Positions 1 through 8,493 of a DNA stretch of 64,000 nt are shown here, in pieces. Below the pieces are notes generated by a model. The model did no database searches. It saw nothing but the letters and a program-made list of their open reading frames with translations, and had not been told where the DNA came from. The stretch comes from Flavobacterium piscisymbiosum (GTDB taxonomy: Bacteria; Bacteroidota; Bacteroidia; Flavobacteriales; Flavobacteriaceae), in the NCBI RefSeq assembly GCF_020905295.1, contig NZ_JAJJMM010000001.1, positions 3,100,001 through 3,164,000 of the forward strand. Direction: 5' to 3'. A program made the translations under genes and the position numbers. The stretch's first letter is position 1, and the number at the start of each line of letters is the position of its first letter.

Positions 1-73
1 CAAAAAGTGCGCTTCCACAACCTCCAAAAACTAGCCAATAAGTTCCAAAGAACTCTGCAAATAATTTTTTCAT
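1..73 (-). CDS. aqpZ: Aquaporin Z, N-terminal fragment (cut by window edge)
   Basis: Only the first 24 codons are inside the window. They read MKKLFAEFFGTYWLVFGGCG then SALF, which is the typical first transmembrane helix of bacterial aquaporin Z (a KxxAEFxGTxWLVxGGCGSA pattern). The family forms a tetrameric water channel in the inner membrane. The start ATG is the complement of 71-73. It lies 29 bp downstream of the DoxX-like gene on the same strand, so the two may be co-transcribed. The pore NPA motifs fall outside the window and cannot be checked. Confidence 0.8.
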   Translation of the reverse strand, partial: MKKLFAEFFGTYWLVFGGCGSALF

Positions 74-102
74 AATAAAATAATTTAATTAATAGTTGAT
101 TG

Positions 103-459
103 TTAAAGGGTATATTGGTATGCCCAAAAAATCAAAACAAATTGTAAGGGCAAACGTACAAATAAAATCCAATTTGGTAAACCAAAACTTGCTTTTTTAT
201 TTTGATACATGAAAAGATTCGCAGGAAATACAGCTATTAATAATGCTATAATTCCCCACGCAGCAAAATTTGTTGTGTAACTAATCATCAGGAGTATGCC
301 AAGAACAACTTCGGCAACTCCGCTTAAAATATTTATTAATTTGGGGTTCGAGAAAAAGGGCGGAATGATTCTGATGTACATTCCGGGATTTCTAAAATGA
401 TTTAATCCGGCAATAATATAGAGCGCTGCCATTAAATATAAATGCCAAGGTAAATTCAT
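103..459 (-). CDS. DoxX-like small membrane protein
   Basis: A 118-residue integral membrane protein with four hydrophobic stretches, at about residues 5-20, 42-60, 66-84 and 98-115. The N-terminal pattern AALYIIAGLNHFRNPGMY and the overall size match the DoxX/DoxD-like family. Members are poorly understood inner-membrane proteins, some linked to quinone or redox processes. No enzymatic residues can be named. It lies just upstream of aqpZ on the same strand. Family assignment is fairly sure; function is unknown. Confidence 0.7.
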   Translation of the reverse strand: MNLPWHLYLMAALYIIAGLNHFRNPGMYIRIIPPFFSNPKLINILSGVAEVVLGILLMISYTTNFAAWGIIALLIAVFPANLFMYQNKKASFGLPNWILFVRLPLQFVLIFWAYQYTL

Positions 460-546
460 GATAATTAAATGTTTATCACGAATTTATAAAAAAATTAACA
501 ATTATTACATTACAAGTCTCTTTTTTTTAGATCCGGATAAAATAAG

Positions 547-1443
547 TTAATTTTTACGTTTAAAATTGACGTTCATAATAATTATGGCAAGAATGATCAG
601 GACAATTCCAATCCATTGAGAAAGAATAACTTGTTCGTCTAATAATACATAAGCCATCATTACGGAAACAGGAAGTTCAAGTGCTGAAACAATACTTCCT
701 AAACCAATTCCGGTTAATGGGAAACCTGCAGTCATAAGCATAGGAGGAATAATAGTTCCGAAAAGAGCTAAGATAATTCCCCATTTCATGAAGATCTCAA
801 AGTTAAAAGGAGTAACCTGAGTAGCAATTGCGAATGAAAATACAATTACCGATCCTCCTAAAAGCATATATAAACTACGTTGTGCTGATGAAATCTCTGT
901 AGCAACGCTATTTGCCGTAAACATAGTTGTAGTAAATGAGGCTGCTGCCAAAACTCCCCAGGCAAGACCGCGCCAGTCAAGATCTACATCATTATGAATG
1001 ATATTGGTAGCCAGAACAGTACCAATAAGTACAATAATTACAGCAATTACTTTTTGTTTTGATGGTAATTTTTTTTCTAAAAACATTTCCAGTAAAACTC
1101 CCATCCAAACGGTTTGCATTAATAAAACAATACCAATAGAAACCGGAATATATTTTACAGCCAGATAATAGAATAAACTTGTCATACCTAATGATGTACC
1201 GGCAAGCATTAAACTGAATATATTTTTTTTGGTCGCTTTTACAACCTTATCCTTATGTTTTGCTTTTTGAAAAGCGTTTATCAATAAAATACCAATGATT
1301 CCTAATATAAATTGAGATGTGGTTACTTCGGCAGTTGTATATCCTTCTGAATAGGCCATTTTTACGAAAGTAGCTAACATTCCGTAAGTTGTAGCACCTA
1401 TTGCTACTAAAAATACTCCCTTTAATACATTGTTTTGTGACAT
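547..1443 (-). CDS. EamA/DMT-superfamily exporter
   Basis: A 298-residue protein with about ten transmembrane helices arranged as two EamA repeats (roughly 8-145 and 158-292). It has the usual drug/metabolite transporter look: a helix break near TTAEVTTSQF and a second-repeat segment near SALELPVSVMMAYVLLDEQV, where the ELP...LxEx pattern is characteristic. Members export amino acids or other metabolites across the inner membrane; the substrate cannot be read. It ends KRKN, a positive cytoplasmic tail. It is probably transcribed alone, with more than 100 bp on either side. Confidence 0.85.
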   Translation of the reverse strand: MSQNNVLKGVFLVAIGATTYGMLATFVKMAYSEGYTTAEVTTSQFILGIIGILLINAFQKAKHKDKVVKATKKNIFSLMLAGTSLGMTSLFYYLAVKYIPVSIGIVLLMQTVWMGVLLEMFLEKKLPSKQKVIAVIIVLIGTVLATNIIHNDVDLDWRGLAWGVLAAASFTTTMFTANSVATEISSAQRSLYMLLGGSVIVFSFAIATQVTPFNFEIFMKWGIILALFGTIIPPMLMTAGFPLTGIGLGSIVSALELPVSVMMAYVLLDEQVILSQWIGIVLIILAIIIMNVNFKRKN

Positions 1444-1597
1444 CTTAACTTGTTTAGATTAAAAAAATAAAGCCGGCAAAGGTAAGTTATTTTGTTTAGG
1501 ATTTAATAGAAAATGCTATTAAACATTATTATGAGTTTGGTTTTCGGCTTAATTTATATGCTAATATTGTGAATTTGATATAATTGTATGAAATAAA

Positions 1598-1630
1598 AAA
1601 CCCATCAAAATATAGAATTTCGATGGGTTT
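1598..1630 (-). terminator. Intrinsic terminator of the nrnA-gldI-PPIase operon
   Basis: Arms AAACCCATC (1598-1606) and GATGGGTTT (1622-1630) pair with an A/T-rich extension inside. On the minus strand the hairpin is followed by a T run (complement of the A run ending at 1600). It lies 27 bp beyond the stop of the last PPIase gene. Confidence 0.8.
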
Positions 1631-1656
1631 GAATATATTCTGATAAAATAAAAATC

Positions 1657-2799
1657 TTATTTTGTTAAAGGCTGTTTTTGGTATGTTTCAATTTCAAAAA
1701 CCAAAGTAGAGTTTGGCGGAATAACTCCTCCGGCACCCTTTTCTCCGTAAGCTAAATTTGAAGGAAGAAAGAAGATTGCTTTTTCTCCATCAGTCATCAT
1801 GTCTAATGCTTCGATGAAACCAGGAATCATTCCGTCTTTTTTACCTACTGTAAACGGGAAAGCCTGATATCCTTTTTGAGCATCGCGGTTTGCATCATAT
1901 TTGCCATACGCTTTTGCAACGCTTGCAATACTGCTGTCAAAAAGATTTCCATTTTCAAAATACCCTGCATAGTGGAAATAAATGTTAGAACCTTCGGCAC
2001 CTTTTACACCAGTTCCTTTTTTAGTAACAACATATTGTAAACCTGATGCAGTTGTAGTGGCTTTTGCTTTAGTAGCAGCAAAATAAGCTGCTTTTTCAGT
2101 TACGACTTTTTGCGATTCAGCTTTTTTAGATTCTTGCTTTTTTGCATCATCAGCTAAAACTTTTACAGCATTAAACTTTTTAGCAGCATCGCCTTTGCGG
2201 GTAATGGTAATTTTTGTCATGATATCATCCTGAACAATTTTGTTTACATTATCCATTCCTGAAACTACATGACCAAAAATAGTATGTTTTCCGTTTAACC
2301 AAGGAGTTTCTTTATGTGTGATAAAAAACTGACTTCCGTTTGTAGCAGGGCCAGAATTTGCCATTGCAAGAACACCGCCTTTTTCGAATTTTAATTCTTC
2401 AACAAATTCATCTTTAAAAGAATATCCAGGACCTCCAGAACCGTTTCCGTCCGGATCTCCACCCTGAATCATAAAGTCATTGATTACTCTGTGAAATTTT
2501 AATCCGTCGTAAAAAGGTTTTCCTTTAAGTCTTTCTACTTTTACATTAGGATTATTTCCTTCTGCCAAAGAAATAAAATTAGCTACCGTTACAGGAGTTT
2601 TGATGTATTCTAATGATAGAACAATATCATCTTTTGTAGTTGATATGGTAGCAAAAATTCCATCGTTTGGATTGGTTGCCGGAGCCACTTTTGTCGCTGC
2701 TTTTGTTGCAGGCGCTTTTGGTTTTGCTACGGGTTTCTTTGTCTGAGCCTGAATGTTTACTACTGCCAGGCAAAATAAAAATAGAAATTTAAACTTCAT
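1657..2799 (-). CDS. Exported cyclophilin-FKBP fusion peptidyl-prolyl isomerase (signal peptidase I type)
   Basis: A 380-residue protein with a signal peptide ending at VNIQAQ (about residue 19), then a Lys/Ala/Pro-rich linker (20-45). A cyclophilin domain follows (about 48-215), with FHRVINDFMIQGGDPDGNG and NGSQFFITHKETPWLNGKHT active-site segments. A C-terminal FKBP domain (about 245-378) has GMIPGFIEAL and LAYGEKGAGGVIPPNSTL. Both halves keep the substrate-binding residues of their families, so both may isomerise prolyl bonds in periplasmic or secreted proteins. The FKBP half has about 24 extra residues after LFDSS. It is a paralogue of the neighbour at 2838, 38 bp away, and is the last gene of the operon. 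Unlike that neighbour it has no lipobox. Confidence 0.88.
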   Translation of the reverse strand: MKFKFLFLFCLAVVNIQAQTKKPVAKPKAPATKAATKVAPATNPNDGIFATISTTKDDIVLSLEYIKTPVTVANFISLAEGNNPNVKVERLKGKPFYDGLKFHRVINDFMIQGGDPDGNGSGGPGYSFKDEFVEELKFEKGGVLAMANSGPATNGSQFFITHKETPWLNGKHTIFGHVVSGMDNVNKIVQDDIMTKITITRKGDAAKKFNAVKVLADDAKKQESKKAESQKVVTEKAAYFAATKAKATTTASGLQYVVTKKGTGVKGAEGSNIYFHYAGYFENGNLFDSSIASVAKAYGKYDANRDAQKGYQAFPFTVGKKDGMIPGFIEALDMMTDGEKAIFFLPSNLAYGEKGAGGVIPPNSTLVFEIETYQKQPLTK

Positions 2800-2837
2800 G
2801 ATTTAGAATTTAAGTCTATATTGATTTTATAAATAAT

Positions 2838-3917
2838 TTATTGTGGCTTTTCTAATAATTGAATTTCGAAAATAATGTTAGCGTTTGGCGGAATAACTCC
2901 TCCTGCACCAGTTGCTCCGTAAGCTAAGTGCGACGGAATAAAAAGTATTGCTTTATCTCCAAATGAAAGTTGCTCGATTCCTTCGATAAATCCAGGAATC
3001 ATACCATCTTTACGACCTGCCTGAAAAGGGATAGGCTGGTAACCGTGTTGATCTGCTCTTGCTGCATCAAATTTTCCGAAAGCTTTATTTACCTCTTCTA
3101 CGCTTGAGTCAAACAAAGTTCCGTCTTCTAAGAAACCTGAATAATTAATGTATAATTGAGTTCCTGCAGTTGGTTTTTTACCTGTTCCTTTTTCAGTAAT
3201 TAAATATTCTAAACCTGAAGTTGTTTTAGTTGTCTTTGGTTTAACAGAGGCAAAATATGCTACTTTTTCTTTTTGAACTCCGGCGTATTTACCCTTTTCT
3301 TTGGCAATTTCAGAGAAATAATCGTGAAATACTTTTACAGCATCAAACTTTTTAGCGGCTTCACCATTTCTGATAATTGTTACGGCAACGATCGTATCGC
3401 CTTGTTTTACCTGATTTACAATTTCCTGACCTTTTTCTACAACATGACCAAAAATAGTATGTTTTCCGTCTAACCAGGGAGTTTCAACGTGCGTGATAAA
3501 AAATTGACTGCTGTTTGTTCCAGGTCCATTATTGGCCATTGCTAAAACTCCTGCTTTGTCAAATTTTAAATCCGTTATTTCGTCTTTAAATTTATATCCT
3601 GTATCTCCTGAACCAGTTCCTTCAGGATCTCCAGTCTGAATCATGAAATTTTCAATAACTCTGTGAAATTTTAATCCATTAAAAAAAGGTTTATTTTTTA
3701 AATAATCTTTTGTTACAAACTCATTTTTACCTTCGGCTAATGTTACAAAGTTAGCTACAGTAACTGGTGCTTTTGTGTAATCTAATTCAACAATAATGTG
3801 CCCTTTATTGGTTTCAATATCTGCATATAAACCATCAGGTAGGTTGCTGTGCTCGTCTTTGCAAGAATACAATGAGCTAACGGTAACAGCTAGTAATAAT
3901 AGAATACTCTTTTTCAT
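2838..3917 (-). CDS. Lipoprotein cyclophilin-FKBP fusion peptidyl-prolyl isomerase
   Basis: A 359-residue protein beginning with a lipoprotein signal (SSLYSC, Cys at about residue 19). A cyclophilin domain (about 30-195) contains FHRVIENFMIQTGDPEGTG and NSSQFFITHVETPWLDGKHT. An FKBP domain (about 225-358) contains GMIPGFIEGIEQLSFGDKA and LAYGATGAGGVIPPNAN. The domain order and the extra loop after LFDSS are the same as in the gene at 1657, so the two look like a tandem duplication. Here the protein should be membrane-anchored in the envelope. It starts 16 bp after gldI on the same strand, within one operon. Confidence 0.88.
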   Translation of the reverse strand: MKKSILLLLAVTVSSLYSCKDEHSNLPDGLYADIETNKGHIIVELDYTKAPVTVANFVTLAEGKNEFVTKDYLKNKPFFNGLKFHRVIENFMIQTGDPEGTGSGDTGYKFKDEITDLKFDKAGVLAMANNGPGTNSSQFFITHVETPWLDGKHTIFGHVVEKGQEIVNQVKQGDTIVAVTIIRNGEAAKKFDAVKVFHDYFSEIAKEKGKYAGVQKEKVAYFASVKPKTTKTTSGLEYLITEKGTGKKPTAGTQLYINYSGFLEDGTLFDSSVEEVNKAFGKFDAARADQHGYQPIPFQAGRKDGMIPGFIEGIEQLSFGDKAILFIPSHLAYGATGAGGVIPPNANIIFEIQLLEKPQ

Positions 3918-3933
3918 TTTTAAAATGTTGTTT

Positions 3934-4599
3934 TTATGGGTTTATTGTATCTTTTTTAGTTGGAGCTGCAGGTTTTGGTGTTGCAGGTTTTGCAGCAGCT
4001 GTAGTGGTTGTAGTGGCAGTCTGACCCGCTACAGGCGTTGGTTTAGCCGCCGGATCCGGTACGAAATTACGAAGTGTAACCGTGCAAATTAAGGATTGAT
4101 TGGTTCCTATTTTTTTGTTGTCTCCGTGATATCCGTAAGCAATATGCGAAGGAAATAAGAAAGTTACGGTTTCATTTTTATGCATCATTTTGATACCATC
4201 GCGCAATCCCATCATGATTTCCTGTTTGTCTACATAATAAGTTTGAGGGCCAAGATCAGCTTCAGAATAAATAATTTTACCGTCTATGTCTTTTACTTCC
4301 AGATTAAAATAAGCGATATCTCCTTTTTTAGGTGTCGAAAGATCTGTTGTGTTTTTTTCGTCATAATACAACCAGTATCCTTTTCTTGTAGCGTAATATT
4401 TTATTTTCGGATTGCTTTTGATTATTTTTTTAATGACCTCTTCTTCGTTGGCTACTAATTTTTTATTTCTGTCCACCGATTTCTTCATGAAAGTACCCGA
4501 AGCCTGAGAAATAGGTCTTCTGGCTTCTTCGTGTTGTTTACAGCTCACCAATAAAACAGCAAAAAGTAGGGTGTAAATGCTTAGTTTTAAGTAGTTCAT
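3934..4599 (-). CDS. gldI: Gliding motility-associated FKBP-type lipoprotein GldI
   Basis: A 221-residue protein with a lipobox (AVLLVSCKQ, Cys at about 20). A single FKBP-type domain (about 75-185) shows QEIMMGLRDGIKMMHKNETV, FLFPSHIAYGYHG and a final beta strand. The tail is rich in Pro, Ala and Thr. Size, lipobox and domain match GldI of gliding Flavobacterium, an envelope peptidyl-prolyl isomerase needed for gliding, where it probably helps fold motility or type IX secretion components. It starts 6 bp after nrnA and is followed at 16 bp by another PPIase. The name rests on family resemblance and on the run of PPIase genes. Confidence 0.85.
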   Translation of the reverse strand: MNYLKLSIYTLLFAVLLVSCKQHEEARRPISQASGTFMKKSVDRNKKLVANEEEVIKKIIKSNPKIKYYATRKGYWLYYDEKNTTDLSTPKKGDIAYFNLEVKDIDGKIIYSEADLGPQTYYVDKQEIMMGLRDGIKMMHKNETVTFLFPSHIAYGYHGDNKKIGTNQSLICTVTLRNFVPDPAAKPTPVAGQTATTTTTAAAKPATPKPAAPTKKDTINP

Positions 4600-4605
4600 A
4601 TGGGG

Positions 4606-5610
4606 TTATATTTTTAGTTTATTTACTAAATCTTCAAATTTCTTCACGGTTTCTTCCATCGAAACGTCAGATCTTCCGCCGGCCGCATTGCTATGTCCGC
4701 CACCATTAAAGTGATCTCTTGCAAATTGGTTGACGTCGAATCCGCCTTGTGAACGGAAAGAAATCTTGATAATTTTTTCGTCTTTATTTTCGATAAAAAT
4801 AGCAGTAAAAACAATACCTTTTATACTTAGTCCGTAATTAACGATTCCTTCAGTATCACCTTTTACATAATCAAAGGAATCCAGTTCTGCCTGAGTAAGT
4901 GTAGTATAGGATGTTTTGTGTTCCTCAAGCACTTTCATATTCTGTAAAGCGCGACCTAATAATTGTAAACGGCTGTATGAACTATTATCAAATAATAAAA
5001 CAGGAATCTGAGTGTTTTCGACTCCTAAATCAATTAACTCTGCAATAATTCTGTGCGTGTTTCCTGTTGTTCCCGGAAAACGGAAAGAACCTGAATCCGT
5101 CAATATTCCGGTATAGATACAAGTGGCAATGGTTTTGTCTAAATCTTCTTTTCTACCTAAAAAAGAAATGAAGTTATACACCATTTCGCAAGTTGATCCA
5201 AACGAAGTATCGGAATAGGTATAAGCTGCATAATCATCCGGTTTTTGGTGGTGGTCGATCATGATAAACGGAGCCGTTAGCTTTGCTAAAGTATGTTCCA
5301 TTTCGCCTGTACGATGAAAAGCATTAAAGTCTAATGTGAAAATTAGCTCAGCTTCTTCTAATATTTTGGTGCAGTTTTCAGTGTCTTTTTCGAAGATTTT
5401 TACCGTTTCAGAACCTGGTAACCAGGCTAAAAAATCAGGAAAATCATTGGGAGCAATCACAGTTGGCTGATGATTGTTTTTTAATAAAAAATGGTATAAA
5501 CCTAAGGTTGAACCCATAGCATCCCCGTCAGGGCCTCTATGTGGAATTATGGCGATTTTCTTTGGGGTAGCGAGTAACAATTGTATCGCTTGAATATCTT
5601 GTATTTTCAT
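4606..5610 (-). CDS. nrnA: DHH/DHHA1 phosphoesterase (NrnA-type oligoribonuclease / pAp phosphatase)
   Basis: A 334-residue cytoplasmic protein. The N-terminal DHH domain has IPHRGPDGDAMGS (metal ligands H24, D28, D30), TLDFNAFHRTGE and the eponymous MIDHHQ near residue 140. The C-terminal DHHA1 domain ends with the substrate-binding HFNGGGHSNAAGG near 300-312. This matches NrnA-type enzymes, which degrade nanoRNAs or pGpG and dephosphorylate pAp. It is the first gene of a minus-strand operon that continues with gldI. Which substrate is used cannot be read. Confidence 0.85.
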   Translation of the reverse strand: MKIQDIQAIQLLLATPKKIAIIPHRGPDGDAMGSTLGLYHFLLKNNHQPTVIAPNDFPDFLAWLPGSETVKIFEKDTENCTKILEEAELIFTLDFNAFHRTGEMEHTLAKLTAPFIMIDHHQKPDDYAAYTYSDTSFGSTCEMVYNFISFLGRKEDLDKTIATCIYTGILTDSGSFRFPGTTGNTHRIIAELIDLGVENTQIPVLLFDNSSYSRLQLLGRALQNMKVLEEHKTSYTTLTQAELDSFDYVKGDTEGIVNYGLSIKGIVFTAIFIENKDEKIIKISFRSQGGFDVNQFARDHFNGGGHSNAAGGRSDVSMEETVKKFEDLVNKLKI

Positions 5611-5639
5611 AGTGTGCGAATTTACATTTTTTTAATGTA

Positions 5640-5978
5640 ATGTTGAAATCATTTTACAGATTAACACACTTTTATTAGTTGTCAGTTTTCGGTCGCTCCT
5701 GATAGCTATCGGGATCAGTCTCAGTTTTCAGTTTTCTGAAATAGAGTTGATTGAAAAAAAGTAATAATGGTACGCAGATGAAACGGATTCGCTAAAGCGA
5801 AAACGCGGATTTTAAACGGATTTTTTCTTTTTGGAATTTGGGATTTGCTTTTTGGAATTTAAGTTTTTTTATTTCACAGAGATTCTCAAAGAAAGCTCAG
5901 AGGTGCACAAAAAGCATTAGAATAAGACTGATTTATTTTTTTGTTGGAATTTGGAATTTATTTTTTGGAATTTGAAAT
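5640..5978. other. Intergenic region with degenerate repeat words and two small palindromes
   Basis: No gene is supported in these 339 bp. They contain CAGTTTTC repeat words (5682-5735) interrupted by a GC-richer block around the palindrome GATAGCTATC (5701-5710). A second repeat built on AAACGGATT words is interrupted by the palindrome TTCGCTAAAGCGAA (5788-5801). There are also repeated TTTGGAATTTG words (5831-5865 and 5942-5980), the last running up to the stop of the CLC gene. Confidence 0.6.
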
Positions 5979-7220
5979 TTAAAAATAAAAATTCAATCTC
6001 TGATATAGCTTGTATTTCGCCCCTTTCACAATTTGCGATTTATAAATTCCCACAGAGCCCGAAGAAAAATAAGCAATTGTACAGGCAATGGCAATAAATA
6101 ATCCGGGTTGAATGCCAAAAAGTTCCATTCCCATAATAGTGCAGGCGATAGGCGTGTGGGTTGCTCCCGAAAATACAGCTACAAATCCTAAACCTGCCAG
6201 AAGCGCTATTGGTAAAGGAATTATTAAGGATAAGGCACTTCCTAAAGTGGCGCCTACAAAAAATAATGGAGTTACTTCGCCACCTTTAAAACCTGCTCCT
6301 AAAGTAAATCCTGTGAATAAAATTTTAAGTAAAAAATCATACCACATATTGGCATTCGAAAATGAATCTACAATAACCGGAACACCTAATCCTGCAAATT
6401 TTGTTAAACCAAAACCTGCTATGGCAATCGCCAGAATTATTCCTCCTATAAAAGGACGTAGTGGCGGATATTTAATTTTAGAAAAAAGTGAACCCCAAAA
6501 ATGTGTACTTCTGGAAAATAATAAAGCTGCAAAACCTGATAAAACTCCAATGATAATAACGTAGCATAAAGTTGAAATGCTAATTTCAGGAATAACTGGA
6601 ATACTGTAATGCGTATGTTTTACCTGCCAGAATTCTACAGTAAAATAAGCAACGTAAGCTACTGAAAAGGATAAAATAATACTTTTGAAATTGATTTTAC
6701 TAAAGTATAAAACCTCCAAAGCAAAAATAGCGCCCGCTAACGGAGTTCCAAAAACCGATGCAAAACCGGCACTGATCCCGAGGATAATTAGAATTTTTCT
6801 TTCGGAATTATCTAAATTAAAAATCTTGGTAAATTGATCGGCAATTGCTCCTCCCATTTGAACAGCAGTTCCTTCACGACCGGCAGAACCTCCAAATAAA
6901 TGAGTAATTAAAGTTCCTAAAAGCACTAAAGGAGCCATCTTGAACGGAATAACTTTTTTGGGATTTTCGTATTCTTCGAGTAATAAATTATTGCCTTTTG
7001 CAACAGATTCTCCCCAATAATAGTAGCTAAAACCTACCAATAATCCGCCGAAAGGCAAAAGCCAGATAATCCAGTCGTGGTGAATTCTAAATTGTGTTAC
7101 AAATTCTAAAGCAACCAGGAAAAACGCTGATGCAGATCCGGATAGAATACCTATCAAAACGCATATTAAAATCCATTTGAAAGTGGTCGGGAATATTTCT
7201 TTTAGTTTTTGAGAAGTCAT
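5979..7220 (-). CDS. CLC-family antiporter, probably fluoride/proton (CLC-F) type
   Basis: A 413-residue polytopic membrane protein of the CLC fold. The filter segments are GSAGREGTAVQMGG, with the external gating Glu at 116 (GREGT rather than GREGP), and GAGFKGGEVTPLFFVGATLG, with a second Glu at 315 followed by Val-Thr-Pro. A Tyr (GIYKSQ) lies at 393. From family knowledge, the GREGT and GGEVTP segments with a central Glu and a Thr are marks of CLC-F exporters that expel fluoride in exchange for protons. I chose the ATG at 7220. The longer GTG start at 7250 would translate part of a noncoding repeat (TTCGTGGCAAACTTT). No fluoride riboswitch is recognisable upstream. Being a CLC is sure; fluoride specificity is inferred. 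Confidence 0.8.
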   Translation of the reverse strand: MTSQKLKEIFPTTFKWILICVLIGILSGSASAFFLVALEFVTQFRIHHDWIIWLLPFGGLLVGFSYYYWGESVAKGNNLLLEEYENPKKVIPFKMAPLVLLGTLITHLFGGSAGREGTAVQMGGAIADQFTKIFNLDNSERKILIILGISAGFASVFGTPLAGAIFALEVLYFSKINFKSIILSFSVAYVAYFTVEFWQVKHTHYSIPVIPEISISTLCYVIIIGVLSGFAALLFSRSTHFWGSLFSKIKYPPLRPFIGGIILAIAIAGFGLTKFAGLGVPVIVDSFSNANMWYDFLLKILFTGFTLGAGFKGGEVTPLFFVGATLGSALSLIIPLPIALLAGLGFVAVFSGATHTPIACTIMGMELFGIQPGLFIAIACTIAYFSSGSVGIYKSQIVKGAKYKLYQRLNFYF

Positions 7221-7350
7221 TAAGCGTAAAAAGTTTGCCACGAATTTCACTAATTTTCACTAATTAATAGCTTTTTAATTGAGAAAAATAAAAAAAGTGT
7301 CTTTTTTGAATCTTTAATCTGTAACAAAAAATAATGAAAAGTTTTAACCG

Positions 7351-7419
7351 CAAATTGCACAAATTTTCACAAATTAATAATTTGTAATAAAAAGAATTAG
7401 CGAAAATTTGTGCAATTTG
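7351..7419. repeat. Long hairpin repeat (25-bp arms)
   Basis: Arms 7351-7375 and 7395-7419 are inverted copies with 2 mismatches in 25, built from the words CAAATTGCACAAATTTTC and GAAAATTTGTGCAATTTG. It lies between the Rid-family gene and the CLC gene, both on the minus strand, and could form a strong RNA hairpin. Confidence 0.8.
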
Positions 7420-7433
7420 TAGTTGAAAAATAG

Positions 7434-7817
7434 TTACTGTACAACTGCTGTAAATTCGATTTCTACTAAATATTCAGGCGCAACGAGTTTGCTGATTTCA
7501 TAAAAACCAGTTGTAGGTTTTATATCTTTAAAAAATGAAGCGTGAGCTCTTGCTACTTCTTCAAAAGAAGTAATATCGGTAGTGAAAATTCGGGTTCTGA
7601 TTACGTCTTTCATTCCAACATTCAAATCTTCCAAAACTTTTTCAACACGTTCCAGGATGTTGTAGGTTTGAGCATAAGCATCATCGGCTTTTACTTTTTC
7701 GCCATCAACAATTGCCACAGTTCCTGAAACTTCAATGATATTACCAATTCTTACCGCGCGGCAATATCCCATTTTGTCCTCCCAAGGTGATCCTGTTAAG
7801 ATGTTTTCTCTTTTCAT
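7434..7817 (-). CDS. Rid (YjgF/YER057c/UK114) family protein lacking the catalytic arginine
   Basis: A 127-residue protein with the trimeric chorismate-mutase-like Rid fold, seen in GNIIEVSGTVAI, DVIRTRIFTTDITSFEEVARAH and the C-terminal LVEIEFTAVV. In RidA the enamine/imine deaminase needs an Arg in the segment PAR(S/T)xVxV. Here that segment reads KPTTGFYEIS, with Thr103 where the Arg should be. It is therefore probably not a RidA imine deaminase but one of the other Rid subfamilies, of uncertain role. It is a single gene followed by a hairpin repeat. Confidence 0.8.
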   Translation of the reverse strand: MKRENILTGSPWEDKMGYCRAVRIGNIIEVSGTVAIVDGEKVKADDAYAQTYNILERVEKVLEDLNVGMKDVIRTRIFTTDITSFEEVARAHASFFKDIKPTTGFYEISKLVAPEYLVEIEFTAVVQ

Positions 7818-8187
7818 TTCTTTATATTTTATTGAATTTGTTTCTTCGATTTTAAATCAAATTCCGGTTAGTTAATTTCGCTGCAATTTATAAAATATAC
7901 AACTGATAAAGAACCAAATTAGATTGAAATCAATTCGTAAAACGTTCTTTTTTGTGATATTTTGAGTAGAAATAAAAGATGATTTTTTATCACTCACGAT
8001 AGCTATCGGTCACTATCATTAAGTTAATCTTTCTTTTAGTAAATTATGTTTAATCTTTTTCTCACAGAGACGCAAAATTTGCAAAAGTCTTTCACGCAGA
8101 TTTAAAAAGATTTAAGCAAATCTACACAGATTATAATTAAAATAAATCTGCTCAAATCTGCAAAATCTGCGTGAAACAAAATCTTTA
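7818..8187. repeat. Intergenic region with a hairpin repeat of AGATTT/AAATCT words
   Basis: No gene is supported in these 370 bp. Arms near 8090-8122 and 8145-8176 pair imperfectly. The outermost 13 bases, TTTCACGCAGATT (8090-8102) and AATCTGCGTGAAA (8164-8176), are perfect complements. A small palindrome CGATAGCTATCG lies at 7998-8009, in a block flanked by CACT. A similar core occurs at 5701-5710. Confidence 0.65.
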
Positions 8188-8493
8188 TTACTCAATTTGA
8201 TGCTGCTCGTAAAGGCGAAGTTTATTTTGGGTAACAGTAAGGTTTTGCTGCAATGCTTCGATTTTGTCTAAAAGATTTGCAATGACATCAATACCTTCTA
8301 AATTGATTTTAAGGTCATAATGCAGGCGTATCATTTTTTCTACGGCGGGTAATTGTTCCGGTTGTAGATATTCGTCTTCTTCCAGAAAAATAATTTTCAC
8401 TAAACCATAATTATGAAGCTCTGTTATAAAAGTATTTTCAATTTCGTGATACAGACAAAACTGTTTTATCTGAATTAAGTTTTTACTATTCAT
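8188..8493 (-). CDS. cbpM: CbpM-like chaperone modulator
   Basis: A 101-residue protein of the MerR-like CbpM family, consistent with segments [21 protein letters not shown] and [34 protein letters not shown]. In E. coli CbpM binds the J domain of CbpA and inhibits its co-chaperone activity. The gene overlaps the end of the cbpA-like gene by 8 bp on the same strand, the usual cbpA-cbpM arrangement, so translational coupling is likely. The assignment rests on weak sequence similarity plus strong context. Confidence 0.8.
   Translation of the reverse strand: MNSKNLIQIKQFCLYHEIENTFITELHNYGLVKIIFLEEDEYLQPEQLPAVEKMIRLHYDLKINLEGIDVIANLLDKIEALQQNLTVTQNKLRLYEQHQIE

Noticed and set aside
6112..6564. 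A 150-codon plus-strand frame opposite the CLC gene
   Set aside because: It is antisense to a conserved membrane protein, has low-complexity Pro/Lys/Ala composition, and no promoter. It is a shadow of the CLC codons.
7221..7250. GTG start 10 codons upstream of the chosen CLC start
   Set aside because: The extra codons translate the noncoding repeat word TTCGTGGCAAACTTT found in other gaps; the ATG at 7220 gives a normal N-terminus.
7251..7433. A fluoride riboswitch before the CLC-F-like gene
   Set aside because: No conserved GGNGATGG or CTGATG-type core could be found; the region is a hairpin repeat instead. A covariance-model search could still change this.
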